Source: Cellulomonas sp. (GTDB lineage: Bacteria; Actinomycetota; Actinomycetes; Actinomycetales; Cellulomonadaceae). Taken from it: 64,000 bases of DNA. The notes beneath the pieces are model-generated. The model was not told the origin of the DNA. It searched no databases and worked only from the letters and a program-made list of their open reading frames with translations. A program made the position numbers and the translations under genes. Position 1 is the first letter of the stretch. Each line of letters starts with the position of its first letter. The stretch lies in the NCBI RefSeq assembly GCF_015234515.1, contig NZ_JADGMY010000033.1, forward strand, positions 35,581 to 99,580, written 5' to 3'. This document shows positions 1-7,615 of the stretch, piece by piece.

Positions 1-161
1 CCGCGCTGGTCACCACCGCGGCGCCCGACATCGGCAACCAGCACGCGCGCTCGCTGCGCGACGGCCTGCGGTCGTTGCAGCTGGCGTTCCGCGAGGCGTC
101 GCCGTTCCCGGACGCCCCCGGTGAGGGGCCGGGCGAGAAGTTCACGGGGCCGGTGTCCTGA
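1..161 (+). CDS. C-terminal fragment of an unidentified protein (cut by window edge)
   Basis: Only the last 52 or so codons are inside the window; the reading frame begins at base 3 and ends with TGA at 159-161. The visible tail contains GNQHARSLRDGL followed by LQLAFREAS and a flexible end rich in Pro, Gly and Glu (GEGPGEKFTGPVS). The helix-like, charged middle and disordered tail are typical of a soluble protein, but I do not recognise the family. A perfect 11-bp hairpin follows the stop at once, so this is probably the last gene of its transcript. Codon use (GC at third positions) matches the neighbours, which supports it as real coding sequence. Confidence 0.55.
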   Translation, partial: ALVTTAAPDIGNQHARSLRDGLRSLQLAFREASPFPDAPGEGPGEKFTGPVS

Positions 162-170
162 CGATCGTCC

Positions 171-196
171 CGCATCGAGGGCGTACCCTCGATGCG
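171..196 (+). terminator. Hairpin after the left-edge gene
   Basis: CGCATCGAGGG and its exact reverse complement flank a CGTA loop, giving an 11-bp stem ten bases after the stop codon. There is no T-run, as is common for actinobacterial terminators. Confidence 0.6.
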
Positions 197-535
197 GCGC
201 GAGCGTCGGCGACCGGTGAACGAGGACCGCCGACGCGACGCCGACACCCAGGACGAGGCACGAGGAGCGAGCATGCGGCACGAGCCCGCGGGGACCGAGG
301 TGGCCGACGTGGCCTGCTCGGGCGACCCCCGCCGCCGCACCGCCGCCTGAGGACCCTGCCGACCAGCTCTGCGAGGTCCGTCGCCACCGCGCGACGCCCG
401 ACGGCCCGGTCGCGGCGCTCCCCGCCGCCCTCCCGCCGACCACCACCCCGCTCCCCCGTGCCCGCCAGGGCCGGACGAGCCGTCGCGCCCTCGCGACCGG
501 TCGGCGGTCCCGACGTACGGAAACCGAGACCCGAC
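197..535. other. Gene-poor spacer before the FBP-domain gene
   Basis: This stretch holds no recognisable protein-coding gene on either strand apart from a possible 25-codon reading frame at 273-350. The second half is unusually rich in C-runs. No convincing promoter hexamers are visible. The longer frames that cross it are shadows in other frames. Confidence 0.5.
273..350 (+). CDS. Possible 25-residue small ORF with a strong ribosome binding site
   Basis: An ATG at 273 is preceded by GAGGAG at 262-267 (5-nt spacing) and opens a 25-residue frame ending in TGA at 348. The product would start MRHEPAGTEV and end with an Arg-rich GDPRRRTAA tail with one Cys. It lies between a terminator hairpin and the FBP-domain gene, so it could be a leader peptide or chance. 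No homology is recognised. The ribosome binding site is the only real support. Confidence 0.22.
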   Translation: MRHEPAGTEVADVACSGDPRRRTAA

Positions 536-1039
536 ATGCTCCCCCTGACCGAGAAGCAGCTGCGCACCTCGTTCGTGAACGCCTCACGACGCGAGGCGAA
601 CGACGCCACCCTGCCCGACCTGTCCGCCCTCGACTGGGACCGCCTCGAGTACCTCGGGTGGCACGACCGGCGCGCGCCGCTGTCCGCCTACGTCGTCGTC
701 GAGCTCGACGACGGACCGGTCGGCGTGCTGCTGCGCGCGGCCGACCCGCCGAAGGTCCGCCGTCGCACCATCTGCGCGTGGTGCGAGGACGTCGTCGTCA
801 CGGACGACGTCTCGATGTACGTCGCCCGCCGCGGCGGCGCGTCCGGCAAGCGCGGCAACACGATCGGCACGCTGATCTGCACCGACTTCACGTGCTCGCG
901 CAACGTGCGACGCCCGCCCACGCGCACCGAGGCGGGTTCGGACGCCGAGGCCCTGCGGGAGCAGATCGTCGCGCGTCGCATCGCCGGGCTGCGTGAGCGC
1001 TCGGTGCGCTTCGTCGAGGAGATCCGCCGCACCCGCTGA
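536..1039 (+). CDS. FBP-domain zinc-finger protein (EF-G-binding protein C-terminal-like)
   Basis: The 167-residue product ends in a treble-clef zinc finger of the kind found at the C terminus of FusB/FusC-type elongation factor G-binding proteins. RRTICAWCEDV supplies the first CxxC pair and CTDFTCSRNVR the second pair, followed by a basic helix. In staphylococci such proteins bind EF-G and rescue stalled complexes under fusidic acid. Whether the actinobacterial stand-alone proteins do this is not established. The ATG at 536 (MLPLTEKQL) is preferred over an in-frame ATG at 458, because the extra 26 residues are low-complexity and unlike the family. It converges with the MFS gene 31 bp downstream. 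Confidence 0.8.
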   Translation: MLPLTEKQLRTSFVNASRREANDATLPDLSALDWDRLEYLGWHDRRAPLSAYVVVELDDGPVGVLLRAADPPKVRRRTICAWCEDVVVTDDVSMYVARRGGASGKRGNTIGTLICTDFTCSRNVRRPPTRTEAGSDAEALREQIVARRIAGLRERSVRFVEEIRRTR

Positions 1040-1070
1040 GGCGGACGGGCCCGCCGGGCGCTGCGCGGCG

Positions 1071-2306
1071 TCAGCGCGACGCGCTGCCGCCGACGGTGGC
1101 GTCCGGCGGGCCGTCGACCCGGTCGCGCGACGCCGCGAGCGCCGCGCGACGCCGCCCCGCGATCGCGACGACGACCAGCCCGGCGCCCGCCACCGCGCCA
1201 CCCACGACGGCCGCGGTGGCGAACCCGGCACCGGCACCGGCGCGGTCGATCACCATGCCGCACACCGGCGCACCGAGCGCGTTGCCGAAGGTCTGCATCG
1301 TGCCGGCCCACCCCATGACCTCACCGCGCCGGTGCTCCGGGACCAGCCGGACGAGCGTGGCGTTGATCGACGAGAGCGCCGGCGCGCACGGCAGCCCGGC
1401 GACGAACATCGCCACGGCGAGCGCCAGGGGGCCGGTGGCGACCACGGCCGGGACCGTAGCCACCGCCAGTACCGCGACGAGGGCCAACGGCGACGGCTGC
1501 CGGGCGCGCGTGCCGTGCACGAGGCCGCCCAGGAGGGACCCGCCGGCCCACAGCGCGAGCATCCAGCCGACGTCCCCGGCGCGTCCGGCGTCGTTCAGCT
1601 CCGCGACGAGCGAGACGTCGGTCCCGATGAGGACGAACGACGCCGCGACCGCCGCGAGCAGCACGACGAGCAGCTGCGGGGTCACCACCCGACCGCCCGG
1701 CTCCTCGGGTGCCAGGTCCGAGCGGGGTGCCGACCGGGTGGGCGGGTTGGCCCACAGCAGCAGCGCGCCGGCCCCGACCGTCGCGACACCGACGACCGTG
1801 AGGCCGACCAGGCTCGACCCCTGGGTCACCAGCAGCACCCCGAGCACCGGCGCCAGCATGAAGGTCATCTCGGTGCACACGGAGTCCAGCGCGAAGGCGG
1901 CCTGCTGCTGCGCGGGCGGCACGAGGACCGACAGCGACTGGCGCACCACCGAGAACACGGGCACGAGGAACATGCCGCCGAGGAACGCCACCACGATCAG
2001 TGCGCCGTACCCGAGGTGGGGCGCGACGAGCCAGACTGCGGACTCGACCACGATCGACGGCAGCACCGCGCGGCGCAGGCCGAGACGGTCCACCAGGCGC
2101 CCGCGCCACGGCGCGCCGACCGCCAGCCCGACCGTGAGCGACGCGGTGACGATCCCCGCGCGCCCGTAGCCCTCGTCGAGGGCGCCGACCACGTGCAGTG
2201 TCAGGACCACGCCCGACATCGCGTGCGGGAGCCGTGCGACCAGCGCGATGAGGAAGAGCCGCAGCACGCCCGGCAGGCGCAGGACGTCGGAGTAGGCGGA
2301 ACGCAC
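1071..2306 (-). CDS. MFS transporter
   Basis: The 411-residue membrane protein has about twelve hydrophobic segments and the major facilitator layout. The cytoplasmic loop after segment 2 carries GAPWRGRLVDRLGLRR, the usual Gly-rich, Arg/Asp-containing loop motif. The C-terminal half repeats the pattern (AGTMQTFGNALGAP). It probably exports a small molecule by proton antiport; no sequence feature fixes the substrate. The start is a GTG at 2304-2306 (VRSAYSDVL). It stands alone on the minus strand, divergent from the membrane-protein gene at 2465, and has no regulator beside it. Confidence 0.85.
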   Translation of the reverse strand: MRSAYSDVLRLPGVLRLFLIALVARLPHAMSGVVLTLHVVGALDEGYGRAGIVTASLTVGLAVGAPWRGRLVDRLGLRRAVLPSIVVESAVWLVAPHLGYGALIVVAFLGGMFLVPVFSVVRQSLSVLVPPAQQQAAFALDSVCTEMTFMLAPVLGVLLVTQGSSLVGLTVVGVATVGAGALLLWANPPTRSAPRSDLAPEEPGGRVVTPQLLVVLLAAVAASFVLIGTDVSLVAELNDAGRAGDVGWMLALWAGGSLLGGLVHGTRARQPSPLALVAVLAVATVPAVVATGPLALAVAMFVAGLPCAPALSSINATLVRLVPEHRRGEVMGWAGTMQTFGNALGAPVCGMVIDRAGAGAGFATAAVVGGAVAGAGLVVVAIAGRRRAALAASRDRVDGPPDATVGGSASR

Positions 2307-2452
2307 GGTCCCCCATGCTCACGCCTCGCCCGGGGGCAGCCCGCACCGGCGCCCGGGATGCCGGGAAGGTCGTCTCCCCCGGTCGTGCGTCGCGCACCGC
2401 CTCCGGACGCGCGGCCCTCCGGGCGGTCACCGGCCGGCCGGAGCACCCGCCC

Positions 2453-2458
2453 TATCCT
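2453..2458 (+). promoter_or_regulatory. Leaderless promoter -10 (TATCCT)
   Basis: TATCCT lies 6 nt before the ATG at 2465, so the transcript would begin at or next to the start codon. No ribosome binding site is present in between, which fits a leaderless mRNA. Confidence 0.5.
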
Positions 2459-2464
2459 GGGGCG

Positions 2465-3127
2465 ATGACCGGACCGCACGGATCCTTTCCCGACCCGGGG
2501 CACGCCCGTCCGGCCCCCGCGGCCCCGACCGCGCCCCTGCCGCCCGGCTGGGCGGGACCCGCAGCCGCGTCCGCGCCGTCGGCCGACCCGGTCCCCGACG
2601 TCGCGCCGCGTCGCCGTTCCAGCCGCGCGGTCCCGGTGCTCGCCGTCGCGCTCGTCGCCGTCCTCGTGGCGTCCAGCGTCCTCGGGTGGCGGCTGTGGAC
2701 CACGACGCAGGCGTGGCAGGAGTCGGCGGCCGGGTGGGAGGAGCTCGCCCGCACGCACGGCGAGGACCTCGCGCAGACCACGGCCGAGCTGGAGGCGACG
2801 ACGGGAGAGCTCGGGGCGACCCGTGGCCAGCTCGCGGCCGCCACCGCGCGTATCACCGAGCTGGCCGACGAGAAGGCGCAGCTCGGCGACACGACGGCCG
2901 CCCAGCAGCAGCTGGCCGACTACCAGCAGCGCGTCTCGCAGGCGGCGGGCCGTGTCGCGACGGCGCTCGCCACCTGCATCGACGGCCAGGAGAAGCTCAT
3001 CGGGTACCTGGAGGACGCGGCCTCCTACGACGCGGCGGACATCGCCCGCTTCCGCGGGGACGTCGAACGGGTCTGCGGGGCTGCGACGGACGCCAACGCC
3101 CAGCTGCAGACCGAGCTCTCCCGGTGA
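2465..3127 (+). CDS. Single-pass membrane protein with coiled coil, function unknown
   Basis: The 220-residue product has a Pro/Ala-rich cytoplasmic N-terminus of about 55 residues and one transmembrane helix (VPVLAVALVAVLVASSVLGW). A long alpha-helical stretch full of Glu/Thr/Ala heptads (TTAELEATTGELGATRGQL) follows and is predicted to form an extracytoplasmic coiled coil. The start at ATG 2465 has a -10 hexamer 6 nt upstream and removes an implausible Arg/Ala-rich extension. Its stop overlaps the GTG start of the protease lipoprotein downstream (GTGA), so the two are translationally coupled. This may be a scaffold or sensor for the protease, which is inference. The family is not recognised by name. 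Confidence 0.7.
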   Translation: MTGPHGSFPDPGHARPAPAAPTAPLPPGWAGPAAASAPSADPVPDVAPRRRSSRAVPVLAVALVAVLVASSVLGWRLWTTTQAWQESAAGWEELARTHGEDLAQTTAELEATTGELGATRGQLAAATARITELADEKAQLGDTTAAQQQLADYQQRVSQAAGRVATALATCIDGQEKLIGYLEDAASYDAADIARFRGDVERVCGAATDANAQLQTELSR

Positions 3128-3873
3128 CGCCTCGTCCAGGGGCCGCGCGCTGCGTCCTGGTCGCCGGTGGCACCGCCCTGCTGACCGCGCTCACCGGGTG
3201 CGCCTACCTGCCCGACCCTCCCCCGCCGGTTCCCACGAGCGTCGTCCCCACGGCTGCTCCCGCCCCCGCTGCCGCCGCGGACGGCACCCAGCTGTCGCCG
3301 GACGGCTTCGACGCCGCGCAACGCATGGCGGTGCGCATCCGCAACATCGGGTGCGGCGGGCTGTCGACCGGGTCGGGCTTCGCGCTCGACGAGCACACGC
3401 TCGTCACCAACCGGCACGTCGTCGCGGACTCCGCCGAGCTGCAGCTGAGCACGTACGACGGCCGCGACGTCGCCGCCGAGGCCGCGAGCACCGCCGGGCT
3501 GGCCGACCTGGCGGTGGTCCGCACGGTCGACGCCCTGCCCGCCGCGCCGGTGCTGGCGGAGGCCGACCCCCAGGTCGGTGACGCCGTGACGGTGGTCGGC
3601 TACCCGCTGGGGCGGCAGCTGACCGTGACGGACGGCAGGGTCGTCGGCGCGGTCACCGACCCGCTCAACGAGAACCTCGGCGAGGTCCTCGTGACGGACG
3701 CACCCGTCGAGCCCGGCAGCTCCGGCTCGGCGGCGCTGGACGCGCAGGGACGGGTGATCGGCGTGGTGTACGCGAAGAACGCCGACGGGATGAGCTTCCT
3801 GGTCCCCGTGAGCACGCTGCGCGCCATGCTGGGGGACGACACGGCGTTCGCGCCCGCACCCACGTGCGGGTGA
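3124..3873 (+). CDS. Trypsin-like serine protease lipoprotein (HtrA/Nma111-like catalytic domain)
   Basis: The 249-residue product begins with a lipoprotein signal peptide whose lipobox is LTGCA, so it should be lipid-anchored on the outer face of the membrane. A Pro-rich spacer is followed by a chymotrypsin-fold protease domain. The catalytic triad is visible: His in TNRHVV, Asp in LADLAVV and Ser in EPGSSGSA. There is no PDZ domain, unlike typical DegP/HtrA, and the protein is short for that family. The GTG start at 3124 overlaps the preceding stop. Known relatives degrade misfolded envelope proteins or cleave a specific partner. Coupling to the coiled-coil membrane protein hints at the latter, as inference. 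Confidence 0.82.
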   Translation: MTPRPGAARCVLVAGGTALLTALTGCAYLPDPPPPVPTSVVPTAAPAPAAAADGTQLSPDGFDAAQRMAVRIRNIGCGGLSTGSGFALDEHTLVTNRHVVADSAELQLSTYDGRDVAAEAASTAGLADLAVVRTVDALPAAPVLAEADPQVGDAVTVVGYPLGRQLTVTDGRVVGAVTDPLNENLGEVLVTDAPVEPGSSGSAALDAQGRVIGVVYAKNADGMSFLVPVSTLRAMLGDDTAFAPAPTCG

Positions 3874-3907
3874 CGCGCGAGCGCCCGACCGGCAGGGAGA
3901 CCACCGC

Positions 3908-4261
3908 ATGACCGAGCGGAGCTTCGACACGAGCGGCCTGACCCGGGCCGCGTCCGACACGTTCACGGTCCGCCGGGTGTTCGGTGAGCCGTACGAGCGC
4001 GGCGGACGCCTCGTGGTGCCCGTCGCGCGGGTCACCGGCATGACCGGGTCCGGCGCGGGCAATGACGAGCGCGGCTCGAGCGACGGAGGTGGTGGCGGGT
4101 TCGCGGCGCACGTGCGGCCGCTGGGCGTCTTCGAGCTCGGCGACGACGGCGCCCGCTGGCACCCGACCGTCGACGTGAACCGCGCGATCCTCGGCGGGCA
4201 GATCGCCGCCACGGTCGTCGCGAGCTTCTGGGCGCTGGCCTGGGCGGTCCGCCGGCGCTGA
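3908..4261 (+). CDS. GerW/YtfJ-family sporulation-type protein
   Basis: The 117-residue protein matches the small YtfJ/GerW family. It has an N-terminal FTVRRVFGEPYERGG strand, a central Gly-rich GAGNDERGSSDGGGGGF segment, and a PTVDVNRAILGGQ motif before a hydrophobic C-terminal helix ending in RRR. In Bacillus the family is needed for normal spore germination. In non-sporulating actinobacteria its role is unknown. ATG 3908 is preceded by GGGAG at a suitable distance. It lies 34 bp after the protease lipoprotein, probably in the same transcript, and converges with sseB 3 bp away. Confidence 0.75.
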   Translation: MTERSFDTSGLTRAASDTFTVRRVFGEPYERGGRLVVPVARVTGMTGSGAGNDERGSSDGGGGGFAAHVRPLGVFELGDDGARWHPTVDVNRAILGGQIAATVVASFWALAWAVRRR

Positions 4262-4264
4262 CCC

Positions 4265-4993
4265 TCAGGCGGGACGGACCCGCAGCTCGAGGGAGTCGAC
4301 GCGCGCCGCGATGACCGGGTCGTGCGCCAGCGCGTCGTTGACCTGCGCGAGGACCCCGTCCAGACCCGCGCGATCCAGCCCTGCGGGCAGGGCGAGCCGG
4401 ACCGCCACCTCGGCGCGCGTGCCCGGGACCGCGTCGGCCTCGACGACGAGACGGATGTCGGCGAGCGCCGCGCCCACCGCGGCGCGGACGTCCTCGTCGA
4501 CACGTCCGTCGCGCACCGCGGGCTGCCAGTCGCGCCCCTGGGCGAGCGCGTACACGGCCGTGCGTGGCAGCGCGACCGTCACCGGCCCGGCAGGGTCCAG
4601 CACGAGGACCTCCCAGCCCTCGGCGACCGCCGACAGTGCGGCCCGCGGCACCGCCGTGGGCACCGGGCGCGCGTCGGGCCGCCACCGCGTCATGGCGTCG
4701 ACCCCTGAGAAGACAGGCAGCGCGGTGCGCCCGTCGGGCGTGCGCAGGGCGACGATGCCGGCCGACGCCTCCTTGTCCACGGTGTGCGCGTGGCCGTCGT
4801 GCTCCACGACGCCCGCGGCCTCGAGCTCGGCCAGGACGGGGACGAGGACGCGCGTCGGGGCGAGCGCCACGACGACGTCCGTGAGCGGGACCTCGCCCGC
4901 GCCGTAGCGCGCCAGGACCGCCGCCAGGCCGGGGTCGGGCGATCCGTCGTCCCCCGCGAAGGGCGACGACGGCGGCAGCTCGCGGCCCCTCAC
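4265..4993 (-). CDS. SseB-family protein
   Basis: The 242-residue soluble protein belongs to the SseB family. The N-terminal half contains the repeated small domain with ALAPTRVLVPVLAELE and GRTALPVFSG, followed by a region ending WEVLVLDPAGPVTVALPR. The C-terminal half (residues about 150 to 242) resembles the SseB C-terminal domain. SseB was named for serine tolerance in E. coli and is also linked to secretion factors; the molecular activity is unknown. I place the start at the GTG at 4993, whose first bases overlap the priA stop in a GTGA arrangement, so it is translated as the last gene of this his transcript. Confidence 0.75.
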   Translation of the reverse strand: MRGRELPPSSPFAGDDGSPDPGLAAVLARYGAGEVPLTDVVVALAPTRVLVPVLAELEAAGVVEHDGHAHTVDKEASAGIVALRTPDGRTALPVFSGVDAMTRWRPDARPVPTAVPRAALSAVAEGWEVLVLDPAGPVTVALPRTAVYALAQGRDWQPAVRDGRVDEDVRAAVGAALADIRLVVEADAVPGTRAEVAVRLALPAGLDRAGLDGVLAQVNDALAHDPVIAARVDSLELRVRPA

Positions 4994-5742
4994 GGGCGAC
5001 CGGCGACGTCCAGGGCCTGCGGCAGCGTGAACGCACGCGCGTACAGCGCCTTGCCGACGATCGCACCCTCGACGCCGACCGGCACGAGCGTGCGCAGCGC
5101 ACGCACGTCCTCCAGGCTCGACACGCCGCCCGACGCCACGACGGGGGCCGACGTCCGGGCACACACCTCCCGCAGCAGGTCGAGGTTGGGCCCGCGCAGC
5201 GTGCCGTCCTTCGTCACGTCGGTCACGACGTACCGCGAGCAGCCGGCCTCGTCGAGGCGAGCCAGGACCTCCCACAGGTCGCCGCCCTCCTGCGTCCAGC
5301 CGCGCGCCGCGAGCGTCGTGCCGCGCACGTCCAGCCCGACGGCGATCTGCTCGCCGTGCGAGGCGATCACCCGGGCGGTCCACTCGGGGTCCTCGAGGGC
5401 GGCCGTGCCCAGGTTGACGCGGGTGGCGCCCGTCGCGAGCGCACGCTCGAGCGACTCGTCGTCACGGATGCCGCCGGACAGCTCGACCTTGACGCCCTTG
5501 GCCGCGAGGTCGGCGGCGACCTTGCCGAGCAGGACGGCGTTGCTGCCCCGCCCGAACGCCGCGTCGAGGTCGACCAGGTGGATCCACTCCGCACCGCCGG
5601 CGTACCAGTCGAGGGCGGCGGCCAGCGGGTCGCCGTACGAGGTCTCCGACCCTGCCTCGCCCTGCACGAGCCGCACGGCCTGGCCGTTGGCGACGTCGAC
5701 GGCGGGCAGCAGCTCGAGCCGGGGCTCACGCGTGGATGTCAT
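4990..5742 (-). CDS. priA: Phosphoribosyl isomerase PriA (HisA/TrpF activity likely)
   Basis: The 250-residue TIM-barrel enzyme isomerises ProFAR to PRFAR in histidine synthesis. In most actinobacteria the same enzyme also performs the TrpF step of tryptophan synthesis. The catalytic aspartates sit in LLPAVDVANG (first strand) and VVTDVTKDGTLRG (fifth strand). The phosphate sites are GGI and ASGGVSS. The dual function is family knowledge, not visible as a single residue here; absence of a separate trpF gene in the genome would support it. It follows hisH by 58 bp and overlaps sseB. Its length is normal for the family. Confidence 0.93.
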   Translation of the reverse strand: MTSTREPRLELLPAVDVANGQAVRLVQGEAGSETSYGDPLAAALDWYAGGAEWIHLVDLDAAFGRGSNAVLLGKVAADLAAKGVKVELSGGIRDDESLERALATGATRVNLGTAALEDPEWTARVIASHGEQIAVGLDVRGTTLAARGWTQEGGDLWEVLARLDEAGCSRYVVTDVTKDGTLRGPNLDLLREVCARTSAPVVASGGVSSLEDVRALRTLVPVGVEGAIVGKALYARAFTLPQALDVAGRP

Positions 5743-5800
5743 GGGTCCTCTCCGGGTGGTGCCGCACCGGTCCCAGGGCGGGGCCGGTGCCGGGCGGTGC

Positions 5801-6448
5801 TCAGCGCAGCGAGCCGACCCAGTGGGACAGCAGCTGCGCGCCGGCGTCGCCGGACTTCTCGGGGTGGAACTGGGTGGCGGCCAACGGGCCGTTCTCGACC
5901 GCGGCGACGAACCGCCCGCCGTGCTGCGACCAGGTCACGAGCGGGCGGGGCAGCGGGTGCTCCCCCGCGGTCGGCTCGTCGGCCAGCGGGAACGTCCGCG
6001 CGGCGTAGGAGTGCACGAAGTAGAAGCGCTCGTCGGCGAGGCCCTCGAAGAGCACGGACCCGGCCGGCGGCTGCACCGGGGACCAGCCCATGTGCGGGAC
6101 GACGTCCGCCTCCAGGCGGTCGACCACGCCGGGCCACTCCCCGAGGCCGTCCGCCCGCACGCCGTGCTCGACGCCCTCGCTGAACATGACCTGCATGCCG
6201 ACGCAGATGCCGAGCACGGGGCGACCGCCCGCGAGACGACGGTCGACGATCTGCTCACCACCGACGGCCCGCAGACCGGCCATGCAGGCGGCGAACGCGC
6301 CCACGCCGGGCACGACCAGACCGTCGGCGTCGAGCGCCGCCTTCTTGTCGGCGGTCAGCACGACGTCGGCACCGACCCGGGCGAGCGCACGCACCGCGGA
6401 GCGCACGTTGCCGAAGCCGTAGTCGAGAACGACGACACGGGGAGACAC
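5801..6448 (-). CDS. hisH: Imidazole glycerol phosphate synthase glutaminase subunit
   Basis: The 215-residue class I glutamine amidotransferase supplies ammonia to HisF for formation of imidazole glycerol phosphate. The nucleophile Cys lies in LGICVGMQVMF, and the His and Glu of the triad lie in TQFHPEKSG. The N-terminal strand is VVVLDYGFGNVRS. The GTG at 6448 is chosen because it begins right at the conserved first strand and lies 6 nt after a TACCCT hexamer. hisF itself is not in the window, so the partner subunit must be encoded elsewhere. That is slightly unusual because hisF often follows priA. Confidence 0.93.
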   Translation of the reverse strand: MSPRVVVLDYGFGNVRSAVRALARVGADVVLTADKKAALDADGLVVPGVGAFAACMAGLRAVGGEQIVDRRLAGGRPVLGICVGMQVMFSEGVEHGVRADGLGEWPGVVDRLEADVVPHMGWSPVQPPAGSVLFEGLADERFYFVHSYAARTFPLADEPTAGEHPLPRPLVTWSQHGGRFVAAVENGPLAATQFHPEKSGDAGAQLLSHWVGSLR

Positions 6449-6454
6449 GCGGAC

Positions 6455-6460
6455 AGGGTA
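6455..6460 (-). promoter_or_regulatory. Leaderless promoter -10 (TACCCT) for hisH
   Basis: Read on the minus strand, TACCCT lies 6 nt before the hisH GTG. This could start a leaderless internal transcript in the his cluster. Confidence 0.4.
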
Positions 6461-6530
6461 CCCGCGGGGCCGGGTGGCTCCGGCGACCGTCCGGACGCCG
6501 GGACGTGCTGCGCCCCGCCCCCTGCCCTGC

Positions 6531-7007
6531 TCAGCGTCGGTGGGAGGCCAGCAGCCGCATCGCCTTCCAGCGCGAGAGGCCGACGGACGAGACCACGCCC
6601 TCGACCTCCGAGGCGGGGACGTCGCCGAGCAGCAGGTCCTCGAGGACGGGCGGCGCGCCGGAGAGGACCAGCCCCGCGGGGAGGTCCTTCTCGTGCGCTC
6701 CGGCGACCCACTGCGACGCGGAGACCTTGCCCTCGCGACGCTCGAGCAGCACGACGGGCACCTGGCGCAGGAGACGCGAGACCGCCGCTGCCGCCGTCGC
6801 GCCGGACGCCGGGTCGCGCAGCACCGCCAGGGCACCGACCGGCGAGGGGACGGCGTCGACGTCGACGGACGCGAGCGAGCAGGCAGCCGCGAGCGCGTCG
6901 GCGACAGCGACCTGCGTGACGACGACGGCGACCGTCGGTGGCTGCGCGGCGGTCAGCCCCGACAGGTCGTCGGGCACCTGGAGGCCGCCCAGGTCGTCGT
7001 CGCTCAC
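6531..7007 (-). CDS. Unknown protein in the his operon
   Basis: The 158-residue soluble protein has no family I recognise. It alternates hydrophobic strands and Ala-rich helices (PPTVAVVVTQVAVADALAAAC, VSRLLRQVPVVLLERR), which suggests a small alpha/beta fold. It ends in a basic SRWKAMRLLASHRR helix. Its ATG overlaps the hisB stop by 4 bases (ATGA), so it is translationally coupled to hisB, and hisH follows after 82 bp. The tight position suggests a role tied to histidine synthesis or its control. That is inference from context only. Confidence 0.6.
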   Translation of the reverse strand: MSDDDLGGLQVPDDLSGLTAAQPPTVAVVVTQVAVADALAAACSLASVDVDAVPSPVGALAVLRDPASGATAAAAVSRLLRQVPVVLLERREGKVSASQWVAGAHEKDLPAGLVLSGAPPVLEDLLLGDVPASEVEGVVSSVGLSRWKAMRLLASHRR

Positions 7008-7615
7008 AGCGCACCCTTCGTCGAGGGGACGCCGTCCACGCGCGGGTCGAGGGCGACGGCCGCACGCAGGGCACGCGCGAGCGCCTTGAACTGCGCCTCG
7101 ATGATGTGGTGCGGGTCGCGGCCCGCCAGGACGCGGACGTGCATGCTGAACGCGGCGTGGTGCGCGATCGACTCCAGCACGTGGGCGGTCAGGGAGCCCG
7201 TGAAGTGCCCCCCGATGAGGTGGTACTCCTGCCCGGCCGGCTCACCGCTGTGGACGAGGTACGGACGTCCGGACACGTCGACCACGGCCTGCGCCAGCGC
7301 CTCGTCGAGCGGCACCGTCGCGTCGCCGTACCGCGCGATGCCGCGCTTGTCGCCCAGCGCCTCGCGCAGCGCCTGCCCCAGGACGATCGCCGTGTCCTCG
7401 ACGGTGTGGTGCACGTCGATGTGGGTGTCGCCCTTCGCCTGCACCGTCAGGTCGATGAGGGAGTGCTTGCCGAGCGCCGTGAGCATGTGGTCGTAGAAGG
7501 GCACGCTCGTGTCGATCTGGGTGCGTCCCGTGCCGTCGAGGTCGAGCTCGACCAGGACGCTGGACTCGCTCGTGCTGCGCTCGATGCGCGCCGTACGGCG
7601 GCGTGCCTCACTCAT
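7004..7615 (-). CDS. hisB: Imidazoleglycerol-phosphate dehydratase
   Basis: The 203-residue enzyme dehydrates imidazole glycerol phosphate to imidazole acetol phosphate, the sixth step of histidine synthesis. The manganese-binding His clusters are visible: FYDHML, DTHIDVHHTVEDTA, and the second-half repeat ESIAHHAAFSMHV with DPHHIIEAQFKALARAL. This is the monofunctional form; no phosphatase domain is fused. The ATG at 7615 overlaps the hisC stop (ATGA), and its own stop overlaps the next start. Confidence 0.96.
   Translation of the reverse strand: MSEARRRTARIERSTSESSVLVELDLDGTGRTQIDTSVPFYDHMLTALGKHSLIDLTVQAKGDTHIDVHHTVEDTAIVLGQALREALGDKRGIARYGDATVPLDEALAQAVVDVSGRPYLVHSGEPAGQEYHLIGGHFTGSLTAHVLESIAHHAAFSMHVRVLAGRDPHHIIEAQFKALARALRAAVALDPRVDGVPSTKGAL

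Noticed and set aside
4265..5383. A 372-residue SseB protein
   Set aside because: The extra N-terminal part is the shadow of priA. The GTG at 4993 overlaps the priA stop and gives the family domain alone.
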